From Cervus elaphus (taxonomy: Eukaryota > Chordata > Mammalia > Artiodactyla > Cervidae), in NCBI RefSeq assembly GCF_910594005.1, contig NC_057825.1:44485037-44549036 (forward strand): a stretch of 64,000 bases of DNA. The letters run 5' to 3'. Shown here piece after piece: positions 45,909 to 56,839 of this stretch. Position 1 is the first letter of the stretch, and each line of letters opens with the position of its first letter. Both the position numbers and the translations under genes were made by a program. Under the pieces are notes generated by a model. The model saw nothing but the letters and a program-made list of their open reading frames with translations. It was not told where the DNA came from and did not search any database.

Positions 45909-46285
45909 GTGCTGAAGAATTGATGCTTTCCAACTGTGGTGCTGGAGCAGACTCTTGAGAGTCCCTTGGACAACAAGGAGATCAAATCAGTCAATCCTAA
46001 AGGAAATCAACCCTGAATATTCATTGGAAGGAGTGATACTGAAGCTGAAGCTCCAATATTTTGTCCACCTGATGTGAAGAGCTGACTCATTGGTAAAGAC
46101 CCTGATGCTGGGAAAGACTAAGGGTAGAAAGAGAAGAGGGCAACAAAGGATGAGATAGTTGGATGGCATCACCGATTCAATGGATATAAACTTGGAGAAA
46201 TTCTGGAGATGGTGACAGACAGGGAAGTGTAGTGTGCTGCAGTCCATGGGGTTGCAGAGAGTCAGACACAACTTGACAACTGAAC
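45909..46285 (+). repeat. BovB LINE 3' fragment
   Basis: 'gaattgatgctttccaactg' to 'agagtcagacacaacttgac', the last ~375 bp of BovB on the + strand, next to the Bov-tA in the same orientation. Confidence 0.92.
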
Positions 46286-46382
46286 AACAGCAACAAAAAA
46301 GGCTGGGACCCTGGCACTGAGGTTTTCAGAACGGGGTCCCCAGGTGATTCTGCTGGGCAGCCAGGATTGAGAACGCTGGGCT

Positions 46383-47320
46383 AGATACTGAGTAGTCCCC
46401 ATGTGCAACTGAGTGGCTGAGCCACCCACACCTTCCACCCGATATAGCAAGGCACGCTCTGGTCCCATGCGCTTTAACCTCATGCTTCAGGAGCCCTTCG
46501 TCTCAGACAGAAATGATGGAGCTGCACTTAGAGCCTTCACTCAGGTCCTCTAGTCAGTTCAGTCTGTGCCCCCTCTTCAGTGGGGCACAGTGATCCCTCA
46601 AATGGGATCCCCTCTTCAGTGATCCCTCAAATGGGCTGCTCCCCAAGACCTCCAGGGAGGGAGCTCAGCTCCAACTCAGGGAGAGAGTGAGCTGCCCCTC
46701 CAAGTGTATCAGGACGCTCCCAGCAGGAACACTCCCTCTCACCCGCACAGCAAAACTGAACTCGGGCCTCTTTTAGAGTCTCCTCATGTGGCCACGTGCT
46801 GTCGGGCCTCCCCGCTCTCAGAACACAGCAAGTCACATTCCTGTTGCACTTGGGTTGACTTCCCAGCAGACACTGAACGTTCCTGGACTGCTTCCTAGGA
46901 TCCTTGTTTTCTCTGTAGCCTTTCAGCATCTGGGACCAGGAAGGAGCAAACAGGCTTGAGCTTCCACACAGGATGGTCAGTTTCCCGGGGCCCCAGAGAT
47001 GTTCCCAGTGCTTTCCCTCCCCCTCAGCTCAGAGCACCAACTGCAGCACCACCCCTACCCCTAACATCTCCCAGTGTGATCCTAAACTGCGAGCTGGGTT
47101 TTCCTGCTCTCTCCCGACTGGTGCAGACGTTTACAGTCCACACTCCTGGCCAGCTCCTCAGAAGGTTCCTTCCCGGTCCGATCCTTTGTCCTTTGTCAAT
47201 GACTAACCAGCTCCACAAGGCAGTGGGAACCTTTCTGAAATGAAGGAACTTCTTAGATGACATCACCCCTTTTTTACATAGGTACTTCCTACTGCCTTCC
47301 TGGAGCTGAAGTTGGAGGGG
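46383..47320. other. Intergenic; small tandem duplication at 46569-46635
   Basis: The phrases 'cccctcttcag' and 'tgatccctcaaatggg' occur twice in tandem, with a few extra bases in the first unit. Otherwise unrecognised. Confidence 0.4.
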
Positions 47321-47335
47321 CCTTTTCAGCTCAAG

Positions 47336-47513
47336 TGTTGGTCACTCAGTCACTTCTGATTCTTTGTGATCCCCTGGACTGTAGCCCGCCAGACTCCACT
47401 GTCCATGGAATTCTCCAGGCAAGAATACTGGCGTGGGTTACCATTCCCTTCTCCAGGGGATCTTCCCCATCCAGGGATCACAGATTCTTTACCATCTGTG
47501 CTACCAGGGAAGC
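47336..47513 (-). repeat. Bov-tA SINE with perfect 15-bp target duplication
   Basis: 'tgttggtcactcagtcactt' to 'ctgtgctaccagggaagc'. Bracketed by 'ccttttcagctcaag' at 47321-47335 and 47514-47528. An internal deletion removes part of the tRNA-like region. Confidence 0.94.
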
Positions 47514-47668
47514 CCTTTTCAGCTCAAGGGCTCCCCCTGATTTCTAGCATCTCTATGTCTCTACATTTACCTTTATCTGTAATTCAACAAATACTCACTG
47601 AGTACCTTTATGTGGCAGCAGTGTGCTAACTGTGGGGAAGAAAACTGTGAGCAAAACCAGGGATCCCT

Positions 47669-48072
47669 GGGACTTCCTGGTGGTCCAGTGGTTAAGAATC
47701 TGCCTTTCATGAGACAAGTGCTCGGGGCTGGTGCACTGGGAGGACCCAGAGGGATGGGATGGGGAGAGAGGTGGGGGGGTGGGGTTCAGGATGGGGAACA
47801 CATGTAAATCCATGGCTGATTCATATCAATGTATGGCAAAAATCACTACAATATTGTAAAGTAATTAGCCTCCAACTAATAAAAATAATTGGGGGGAAAA
47901 AAGAAGAAAAAAAAAAGAATCTGCCTTTCAATGCAGGGGGTGTCGCTTCAAACACTAGTAGGGAAACTAAAATCCCACGTGCCGAGAGGCAACTATACCC
48001 ACACTGAGCCTGCACACAACAACTAGGGAGCTTGTGCATCAAAACAAAGACCCAATGCAGCAAAAACAAAAA
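47669..48072 (+). repeat. CHR SINE, split by a young L1
   Basis: The left part is 'gggacttcctggtggtccag' to 'ctgcctttca' (47709). After the L1 it continues 'atgcagggggtgtcgcttca' to 'gacccaatgcagcaaaaaca'. Confidence 0.88.
47710..47914 (+). mobile_element. Severely 5'-truncated ruminant L1 inside the CHR SINE
   Basis: Only the last ~200 bp of a bovine-type L1 3' UTR: 'gtgcactgggaggacccaga', a G-rich tract at 47751-47796, 'aaatccatggctgattcata', 'taattagcctccaactaata' and an A-rich tail. Flanked by a perfect 16-bp duplication 'aagaatctgcctttca' (47694-47709, 47915-47930). Low divergence from the familiar consensus implies a recent insertion. Confidence 0.93.
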
Positions 48073-48076
48073 ATGG

Positions 48077-51000
48077 GGGTCCCCGTGACACATTGAACAG
48101 GGGTTGGTTTTGTCTGCCTTGTCTTCCCAGGTCATGGGTCAGGTGATCTAAGCCAGAACAAGAAGGCAAAGTGATAAAAACTGAGTGACAAAAAAAGAAA
48201 AACCACTGAGTGACATCCTCCATAGGCCAGAGAAGGGCGGTGATGGGCTCAAGGTTGCACAAGGCTGCAACTTCAGTCCCTCAATGCTGATTTCAGGGCA
48301 CATTCATCTTTGCTCACTTTCTGATGCAGGGAACACATGATGGAGGAGCCTGAGAGCCCTGAGGTCTCGGAGTGTTGAGTGTGATGTTGGTGTTTATGAA
48401 GTTGTGCACACATGTAGGGCCAGAGCTGAGGGCTGGGAGCTGGGCCATAGGGGAGGGTTGGGGGCTGGAAGGAGGAGGGGATTATTCATAAGGAGATCAC
48501 AGGCTGAAAACACAGAATCAGTCTTAGGGGGCCAATTTCAGGATTCAGTTTCCAATTCCTGGCTTCTCTGCGCCTGCAGCAACTGTCAGCCCACTGATCT
48601 GGTAGTCAGGGCTGAACGCTCAGGACCTGAACTCCAGATGTGCACAGTGACAGGAGGGTAGAAGTGAAGAACGGGTGCCAAGTGTGATGACCAGCCTTGG
48701 ACTAGGAGTAGCCTTGGGCTCTCATCCTAGTCTCAGGACAGATCCCTTTGCCCATCACTGAATGCAGAGGGCTGGCTCAGAGCATTCTCAGTCTGATCAG
48801 CCAGAGAACTTGTGACCTGGGAAATCCCAGGTCCACCCCAGAGATGGGGTACTGGGGGCCTGGAATGAGATTCAGGGACATGCCTGGCTAACCAGTGCTA
48901 TAAGGTGACCCTGGGCCATCCTCAATCCTGGGCCACACTTTGACCAACAGTGGACTTGGTCATCTCTGGGGTCCTTCACAGCATTTCCCTGAAAAAGTCA
49001 AGTTCCTTGGGCCACATAGAGGGGAGGTCATCACCTTCAGGAGGCCCCTGTTGATTAGTAGGTGTGGTCCAGCAGAAGAAGAGGCTGGATGACCAAGCAA
49101 GACACCTGCCCACAGGGAACCAGCATCCAGGCTTAGGGGAGCTGAGCTGGAGCCACAGAACCTCCATGCTGTCTGTTCAGGTTTCAAGTCACACTGACCT
49201 CCACCTCCCATTCCCTGGGCTGGCCTGGCCACTTCAAATCCTAACTAGGCCAAAGCTCATTTGAACATATTTGTATGCCAGAGAGCAGAGTTCAGGGCAT
49301 AAGCCCTGGAAGTACTTTGTGTTTTCCCAGATTCCAGAAGGTCAACATGTTGATGCAAACTAACAGACCCAAGGGGCTGGCCAGAGATCCCAGGACCTAG
49401 CTCCTCTGTGGGGAATCTGTACTCATCAGTCTGTAGCTCTGAATCTCAATTTGTCCCACTCTATTCACCATCAAAAGCTCCATCCTTCAAAACCTCCTTA
49501 CTCCATAAAACTGTCCCCATCCCCCCAACCAAAATTACCTGCTTTTTTTTCCCCCTACAACACTGTTAACCATTTTAGCGCCAATTTCCCGACCTACTGG
49601 AAGTCGGGATTGTGCCATTTCTATTTTCCTGGGAGCCTGGTGCATGTGCAGCTGTTCATCAAATTAAAATAGAATTGAATAAGGCAAGGGGGTTAGTCTT
49701 CCAGTTAAAAAACTGAAGCAATGATTGTGCTCTGTTATTATTTTAGAAAAATCAATGATATAATCATCTTTTGGGTTGCCAGAGTTTATTAAAATAACCA
49801 TTTTACAAATAATACCCTATAATATTTCCTGGCAATAATAACTACTCATAATTTAGTACTGGGGATATCTAAAGGAGCCCCCAAAATAAGCTGCACAACA
49901 TAGGAATGGCAAGGGACAATACTTAGCATCTATTTTTTTTCTGAGCTTCAAATTGAGCGAATGGTGTTCTACCTCATAAAACAAAAAAGGATGGTACACA
50001 GGGAAAAGAAATTTCCCCGGGAAAACATACAGCCCCACAAGAACTGCACGCAGAGCTAGCAATTATGATGGAAGCGTGGCCTAATAATGACGTTCCTCTT
50101 GACTCTGTGGACTCATATTTACCCCACAAAAGACACAGATACCATTGGGATCCTTGGTGCAGAAGAGCTGGTGGAAGTCAAAACCTACTTCCCAACTGGC
50201 TCTAAGGTGGCCCCTGGCGGTGAGGGAGGTTTGGGACAGCAGGTTCCCCAGGGGCCAGAAAGGTTGAGGAGGAGGTATCTGCAGCCCATATGGAAAGAAC
50301 TTTCAGAAAAGCACTATTCAAGGAAATAACTTGGAAAAAAAAAAAATACAACCTTCAGGACAATATTTGTTCGGGGGGTCTGTCTGATAGGTTCTGAGCA
50401 GCTACTTCTGTGGAAAGTGGATGAAAATGAAAGAAGATGCTGATACTCTGAAACTCAGGTGGGAATCCCAGGCCTAATAACCAACTTCCGGGAGAGGGCA
50501 CGTAAAGGTGCAGTCTTTTATTTAGTAAAAGGGGGTTAGGGTTTGTGGCTAAGAGTAGCCAATGGCCCTGAGACATTTATGACAAACAGTGGGAACTCTG
50601 GCAGACAGAAGCTCACTGAGTCACACCTGGGGCCTTCCGCCCACTTGGCTCCACGGTCAGCTCACCTGAACCACTGAAGTGCAAAAAAGAGAAGAAGGAC
50701 AGCTAGTCTACTTCATGGAGCCTCAATTTTGCCTCCTAGAAGGTGTGTGCAACAATTAGATAATATCACAGGAGGGCTAGTAGATGCTTTTCCTGAGACC
50801 AGACCCAATCGTACCTTGGCCTGGCTAAACAACGTGTAACAGTCTGCACTCTGGTGTAGAAAACAGAGGTGCTTAGCAGTTATTCCTGTAACTGAACAGG
50901 CCATGAGCTCCATTCCCCCTTATTTTTAGGGTGGTTTTTTTTTTTTTTGGTTTTTTTTTTCGGTTTTAAGATTTGTCCTTATTGCCTTGTTTACTGAAGG

Positions 51001-52432
51001 GGAACCACTTCAACAGGGCCCGAGAAAAATGTAGCACTCAATGTTTACAGCAAGAGGATACTTTTTATAATGTTCAATGATATTTGGGCTGATTGTGAAT
51101 GTCCTTTTTCCCCTCTCTGGTTAGAAACACATGAAAAGTCAATTAGGCAGGACAATATGTTTTGTAAGTTAAGTTACTGCATAAGGCAGTTTTGGCACTG
51201 TTTATGGAAATTAAAAGTCTTCGCCCTGTTTTGATTCTCTACATAAGTCTCTTGCTATGACAGGCAGGAAAATGAACTGGATGAGAAAGTGGGTGCTCCA
51301 TGTAGGGACTTGGTCAAGAAACTTGGCTAGGAAGCAGAAACACAGCCTTGCATGAATGCTGTGTATCTGGAACCCAAGGCTGGCCTTCGTTAGAAGGCCT
51401 TTTAATTCTAAGTGATTTTACCTTGAATCAAGCTGACCATAAAGAAGTTCCAAAGAAACAGTCCTTAAGCCCAAGTGGACGTAGATTTAAGTGGGCCACT
51501 GAGGGGTCGGGCCAAGGCCCCTCTCTCTGCAGTTAGAGCAGATGCCCTAAGAACAGTTGTGCTCTGGTTTCCCTGAGACAGCGTGGAAGGCAAGCCCCTC
51601 CCAACACACATGCGCACAGATATGTTGCTCATTAGTCACGAAAACAATCCACTCCCAGTAACACCTGTGGCATTCTCCCTGTCACCTCTGACTGAGGCAG
51701 CAATTCCGCAGCTATCTCACAACTTTCGATCAGAAATTCTACAAGCTGGACACTACATGACCTCCAAATTGTACTTCTAAACAGTCATCCAAGTGAAATG
51801 AAGTTGTGCGTGAACCTTCATAGCAGCTTTATTCATAATAGATTGTCAATCCTCTTTAAAGACTGAAGCTAATTTACTTCAAAACCAGAATTTAGTTTTT
51901 CCTAGAACTGTCCACAGGATCCCATATTGGCAGTGTCTGAAGGTGTTCTGTCATGCTCACAAGTATCCAGGAACCCTTAAGCACCGCCCTGGCCTGGATT
52001 TGCTGCAGACACTAGCTAGTTGACCAGCTCTTTCCAAGAGCCTCTCCAGAAAGCCCGACTATCTTGGGTTTTCTACTCAAAACATCTTCTGTTCTTTAGT
52101 ATTAAAATCCATGTGTTCACCACCTGGGGGGTGTGGGGCAGGGGGAGGGGCAAAACTTCAGGTCAGGCCACAAACAAGAGGGAGAGCAGCCAGCTGGATG
52201 AAGGCCTTAATCACAGGCTTGGCTCACAGCCTATAACAAAAGCTTGTTGCTGCCCAATATTCTGCCCCAAGGCTAAAAAATTCCCACTGGGTAACTCATC
52301 CCCACCCCCACCTTCTGGAGATGGGCACTCACCCACTTGGAACCATGACGACTTCCCAATCAAAATAACTTTGGTCAAGAGTCTGGTTGGGAAGCTCTCA
52401 TGAGCTTAGTGACGAATTCATTCCAAATCTAA
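48077..52432. other. Intergenic, 4.4 kb with no gene and few repeats
   Basis: The largest stretch where I recognise almost nothing. A T/G homopolymer-rich patch lies at 50931-50965. No exon with convincing splice signals was found. The low repeat content is itself notable for this window. Confidence 0.35.
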
Positions 52433-52434
52433 TA

Positions 52435-52867
52435 CAGATCTTCCTCCACTAACGATGGGGTTAGGTCCTAATAAACCTACTGAAAATATCCTAAGTGGAA
52501 AACGAATTTAATACATCTAACCTACCCAACATCACAGCTTAGCCTTGCTTTACACTTAGAGTTGGGCAAAATCATCTCCTACAAAGCTTATTTTATAACA
52601 AAGTGTGAATCATCTCATGTAATTTATTGAATATGATATCAAAGGTGAAAAACAAATGGTATCCAGATCCAGACTGGTTATGAGTTATTCACCCTCGTGA
52701 TGGGGTTGCAGAGGCCCCTGCCCCATATTTACACATCCCTGGCCCCAGGGAAAAGGTCCAAATTCAAACTTCCAGATCCAGTTTCTACTGAATGCATATC
52801 ACTACCACACCATCATAAAGTCAAAAAATTGTAAGTTGAACCATCCCACATCAGTTAAAACCATCTG
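52435..52867. repeat. Tigger-like (Tc1/mariner) DNA transposon fossil, copy 2
   Basis: Ends CAGAT...ATCTG are inverted and flanked by TA on both sides (52433-52434, 52868-52869), the target duplication of Tc1/mariner elements. Internal blocks match copy 1 at 21.6-22.1 kb in order ('catcacagcttagcc', 'gagttgggcaaaatcatc', 'gtttctactgaatgcatatc'). No transposase. Confidence 0.78.
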
Positions 52868-52937
52868 TAGTTCACTGCTACCAGGAAGTCCTCCCTTGGG
52901 CTTTTCAGGGCTCAAAGAAACTGCAGCCTCCCACCCT

Positions 52938-53430
52938 TGCGCCCTTCATTCCTCCCGGCACGACCACACCCAGGCACACACTCCTTCCGCTGGCCTTAGG
53001 GACGCGGCCGTTCTTCCTCCAGGCCCGGCGGAGGAGAAAGCCCCCTCCCTTCAGCCCTCTATCAGCCCACTCGCCGGCTGCTACTCCAAGAGGCGGCTAT
53101 TTGCCTCGTCTAGGATGAGATGCCAAGCGGACCGAGGAAAGGCGCGTTCCGGTGAGAACTAAAAAAGACGCAAAAGGCCGGGCGCCTAAGACCGTGACGC
53201 AGCAACACGAAACTGACGGGGGCTGGAAGAAAGGCCGGGAGGAGGCCCACGGCGCGCCGGCAGCCCTTTGCGCGGAGGATGCTGACCCCTGCTGGCCGCG
53301 CGCGGGAACGCAGCGTGCCTGCTGCCGAGACTGACAGTGGGTCACCTCGGAGCGAGCCCCAGGATCCCGCCCGGGGGAAGAGGGCCTGGAGGGGTGGTGG
53401 GGGAAAGGCAGGGCCCGGGAGGACGCGAGC
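52938..53430. promoter_or_regulatory. Isolated CpG island, candidate promoter of an unannotated transcript
   Basis: By hand count about 46 CpG in ~490 bp of roughly 65% GC, including GGCGCGCC near 53251 and a CGCGCG core near 53297, in a region otherwise CpG-poor and over 40 kb from TMEM17. A consensus-like 5' splice site CCG|GTGAGA lies on + at about 53153. Open frames on both strands (up to 142 codons, 53097-53525 minus) are expected in GC-rich DNA and are not recognised. Most likely a non-coding RNA promoter or enhancer-type island. Confidence 0.6.
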
Positions 53431-53739
53431 ATCCAAGGCCCTGAGTTCCAGTCCTGCTCACTCCCCACCCCACCCCCATACACACCATCCGGTAACAGTG
53501 TTGGCAGCCTCCCCCCAGCTCTCAAATGCCCTCAGCTCCTCACGTCTTAGGAGCTGATAAGCAAGTGGGGAAAGTGAGAGAGCTGCAGTGTAAATGGCGC
53601 TAGAATCCCTCCAGGGCCTACCTGTGCCGCCAAAACGCTTCCCCCATCAGGGTCTTCCTCCGGACCAGCCAACTCCAAGTGCGGAGCTAGTGAGGCCAAG
53701 CTGGTTTAAGGAGTGATTAGTGACTGGTGGGCTGCGTGA
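53431..53739. other. Flank of the CpG island
   Basis: GC falls away with a C-rich patch at 53460-53485; nothing else recognised. Confidence 0.3.
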
Positions 53740-54240
53740 CGGCTCCCAACCATATCAAGGTCCTAATTCCGGGAACCTGTGGATATTCCCTTATAAGGCA
53801 GAAGCCACGTAGCAGGTGTGGTTGTTAAGGGAATTGAGATGGGGAGATTATCCTGGATTCCTCAGGTAAGTCTTAAATGTTATCACAAGCGTCCTTATAA
53901 GAGGGAGGGAGAGGGAGCTTTTACTACAGGAGAGAAAAAAAACCACATTACAAAGGAAGCAGAGAAAGAGATTTAAGATGCTACTTGGCTCATTTTGAAG
54001 ATGGAGTCATGGGCTAAAGAAAGCAAAAAACGCAGCTCTAAAAACGGGAAAAGACAAGAAAATGAATTCTTCCATGGAGGCTCTATTGATACCCAGATTT
54101 GGCCCCACGAAACTGATGTCACATTTCAGGTGTGCAAAACTGATGTCAGATTTCAGGTCTGTCAAAGCATGAACACCTGCTGTTTTTAAGCCACCAAGTC
54201 TGTGGTAATTGGTTACAGCAGCCATCAGAAATGAATACAT
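53740..54240 (+). repeat. MLT1-like LTR (MaLR)
   Basis: 'tatcacaagcgtccttataa', and the end 'ttttaagccaccaagtctgt', 'ggtaattggttacagcagcc', typical of MLT1. It contains a 27-bp tandem duplication at 54112-54165. Confidence 0.82.
54112..54165. repeat. 27-bp tandem duplication
   Basis: Two adjacent units begin 'actgatgtca' and share 'atttcaggt'; they differ at about four positions. Lies within the MLT1-like LTR. Confidence 0.85.
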
Positions 54241-54364
54241 GAATAGGACAGACCTCTACTTCCACCTCTAGGGAAGTTTATAATCTTACTTTCTTGAGAT
54301 TTTGAAAAACAGCAACCAAAAGTTACTTATCTTCTGTGGTGAAATATATAACCCCAAAGCACAT

Positions 54365-54585
54365 GGGCTTCCCCAGTGGCTCAGCAGTAAAGAATCTCCC
54401 AGCAATACAGAAGCCACAGGAGACACAGGTTCCATCTCTGGGTTGGGAAGATCCCCTGGAGAAGGAAATGGCAACCCACTCCAGTATTCTTCCCGGAGAA
54501 TCCCATGGATAGAGGAGCCTGGTGGGCTATAAGTCCATGGGGTTGCAAACAGTCAGACATGACTGAAGTGACTTAGCAGGCAGAT
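54365..54585 (+). repeat. BOV-A2-type SINE
   Basis: 'gggcttccccagtggctcag', the extra 'aagccacaggagacacagg', tail 'catgactgaagtgacttagc'. Confidence 0.92.
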
Positions 54586-54604
54586 GCTCAAGATCACTTG
54601 CATT

Positions 54605-54985
54605 AGGGAGGGCAGGGATTATTAAAACCATGGTGAGATACCACGGCACAGCTCCTTGGAGAGTTGTGATAGCAGAGACAGATAAGCTTTGGCAAGAATA
54701 TGGAAAAACTGGGAATCCTCATATTTTACTGATGGGATTAAAAAATGGTGTAACCACTTAGGGAGACAGTTTGCCAGTTTCCTTAAAAAGTTAAACATGA
54801 ATTTACCAGTTGACCCAGCAACTCCACTCCCAGAAATCTACCCAAGAAAAACCTAATATTCATATCCAAAGACATGGACATGAATGTTCACAGCTGTGTT
54901 ACTCATAATAGCCAAACTTGGAAATAGAAGTTCAACAGTGAATGAAAGTGTGGTATGCAGGATGAAATACTATATTATTCAGTAA
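54605..54985 (+). repeat. Old L1 LINE 3' fragment
   Basis: 'ggcaagaatatggaaaaact', 'gttgacccagcaactccact', 'taatagccaaacttggaaat' in L1 3' order. Diverged, non-coding. Confidence 0.85.
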
Positions 54986-56660
54986 GGGCCAACCAACCCT
55001 GTTGACACATTCTGCTTTGACACCACACAGCTCCAGGCCAGTTTTACACTCATTCACATCTAAAACCAGGAGAAACCAATGGTTCTGGTTAGCCTCACTA
55101 TCTTGTCCCTTTTGCCACACCAGACTATTCCAAAGGCTTTTCCTCTGTCTTTCCCTCTCTGGCTGGTCTCCATGCTGCTCCTTGAACACATCAAGCACAA
55201 CCCTGCCTTGGAGCCACAATACCATCCGGAAGCTTCTTACCCTGATGGCTAAGATGCATGGCTGTCTCCTATATCTTCTCAATGAGTCTTTCACTTACCA
55301 CCTTTTACAGACCTTAATAACACCGCCACCCCTTTTCTCTCCTCCTTTCTCTGATTTTTCTCCATGGAATTTATCAACTAATAAGCTCGATAGTTTTGTC
55401 TGTCTTCTGGCTAGACTGTAAAGTCCATAAGGAAATGGATTAGTCATTTAGGTTCACTTATGAATCCCCAGGACTATGCCTGATCTGTAGAGAGAATGCA
55501 ATTAAATATGACATAAATGCATGAATTCGTAGTTGTCTCTTCCTTGGGCTGGGGTACAAGCATAACTTTTCCATGATGAAGACTGAGAGGAGGCTTGCTC
55601 TTCTACAGCCCTAGGGACTCCTAGTTCACTTCATGCCTAACCTCCAAGTACAGTAACTACCAACTGCCACCAACAGCCAAGAGACCCAGGCAAACCTTTG
55701 AGGAAGAGCCATCGTTTCTCTGCCTTATAGGTTCCTCATGAGGGTCCTTAGCTGGTAAGATAAGAAATTAGGCACACCTACCCTTCAAGACTGTAAGTGT
55801 AGCCTGAAAACGTATGTGACATTCACAGCATCTCTTCTAGGAGTATTTTAGAAGGGGAAAAAGGAAACACAACCTAAACACCTTTTGGTAGAGAAATGTT
55901 AGCTTCTAAAGAATCTAAGGCTAAGCAATATAGTTATGAAACTACATTGTGGGCTGTTGAATTCATTCAGCTTCTTATTTAAACTCGCGCCTTTTCCATC
56001 AGGTAAGACGTTTTGGTTTGTGTCTGTATGAAAGTTCCTCTCTCACATGAAAATTTAGCACAGGAGGTGGTTTTTAACCACACTCCACCTGGCACATTAA
56101 TGATATCAGTTGTTGTGGCCACAGTTCATTGTGTTTTATGTGTACTAGTTACACATAACTAGTAAACGGGTTAGTCTTGCGTTTACTACAAGTGAAGGGA
56201 AAGCTTTGTCAAGGTCTTGACTGACATCAATTTATAACACTTGATGGGGTTTTTTCCTCTGAATTTGGGTACTTGGACTATAATAGAAATGAATTAGGCT
56301 TTTTCCTTGGCAAATGGAATAACCACACATTAACGCATCTTGAATAATAAAACAGCCAAACTTCCAGAATGTGTTCTTCTCCATTCCAGTCAGCCAGCCT
56401 TCATCATTTGGGGGTGGAGAGAGTCTTTTCTTCCTAAGAGCTGTAAGCCAAAGTAGAGGCTGTATGAGAGCAACTTTGCTCTTTATTACAGCTGGTCAAG
56501 ACTCAAACAGCCTACCAATTGATTATGGAGGCTGCCTTCAGCCCCAGAACAAAAGGGAATGGTGCCAAAAAGAAGACCCAGAGCACTGCGGCATTAGGTA
56601 GATAGCTGTTGCTTGTCTCTGACAGGATTGTCTTTTTGCAAACAAACTGTCTTCAAGAAT
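54986..56660. other. Intergenic; L2-like tail near 55410-55520
   Basis: 'gactgtaaagtccataagga' and 'aatccccaggactatgcctg' suggest an L2 3' end. The 139-codon + frame at 55002-55421 and 120-codon minus frame at 54932-55294 overlap and are not recognised; some of the sequence may be a decayed LINE. Confidence 0.4.
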
Positions 56661-56674
56661 AAAAGTGAAAAGCA

Positions 56675-56825
56675 GGACTTCCCTCATGGTCCACTGGTTA
56701 AGGCTCCACCCCTCCAATGCAGGGGCAAACAGATTCTATTCCTGGTCAGGGAAGTAATATCCCACAAGCCACAAAGTGAAACCAAAAAAAAACCCACAAA
56801 AAACAGTTTAACAAAATCCCAATTA
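56675..56825 (+). repeat. CHR SINE with target duplication
   Basis: 'gacttccctcatggtccact' to an A-rich tail. The flanking 14-bp 'aaaagtgaaaagca' (56661-56674) / 'aaaagtgaaaggca' (56826-56839) has one mismatch. Confidence 0.9.
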
Positions 56826-56839
56826 AAAAGTGAAAGGCA

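Larger units (their letters stand above)
45635..46382. repeat. MER5-like hAT element, split by younger retroelements
   Basis: The left piece (45635-45680) reads 'gtctcacctggaacctatta', and the right piece (46300-46382) reads 'ctgaggttttcagaacgggg' and 'ccccaggtgattctgctggg' to 'tgagaacgctggg'. The order fits one MER5-type element broken by the Bov-tA and BovB between them. Confidence 0.55.

Noticed and set aside
53097..53525. A 142-codon minus-strand frame over the orphan CpG island
   Set aside because: Stop codons are rare in such GC-rich DNA, and overlapping frames exist on both strands; no family resemblance.
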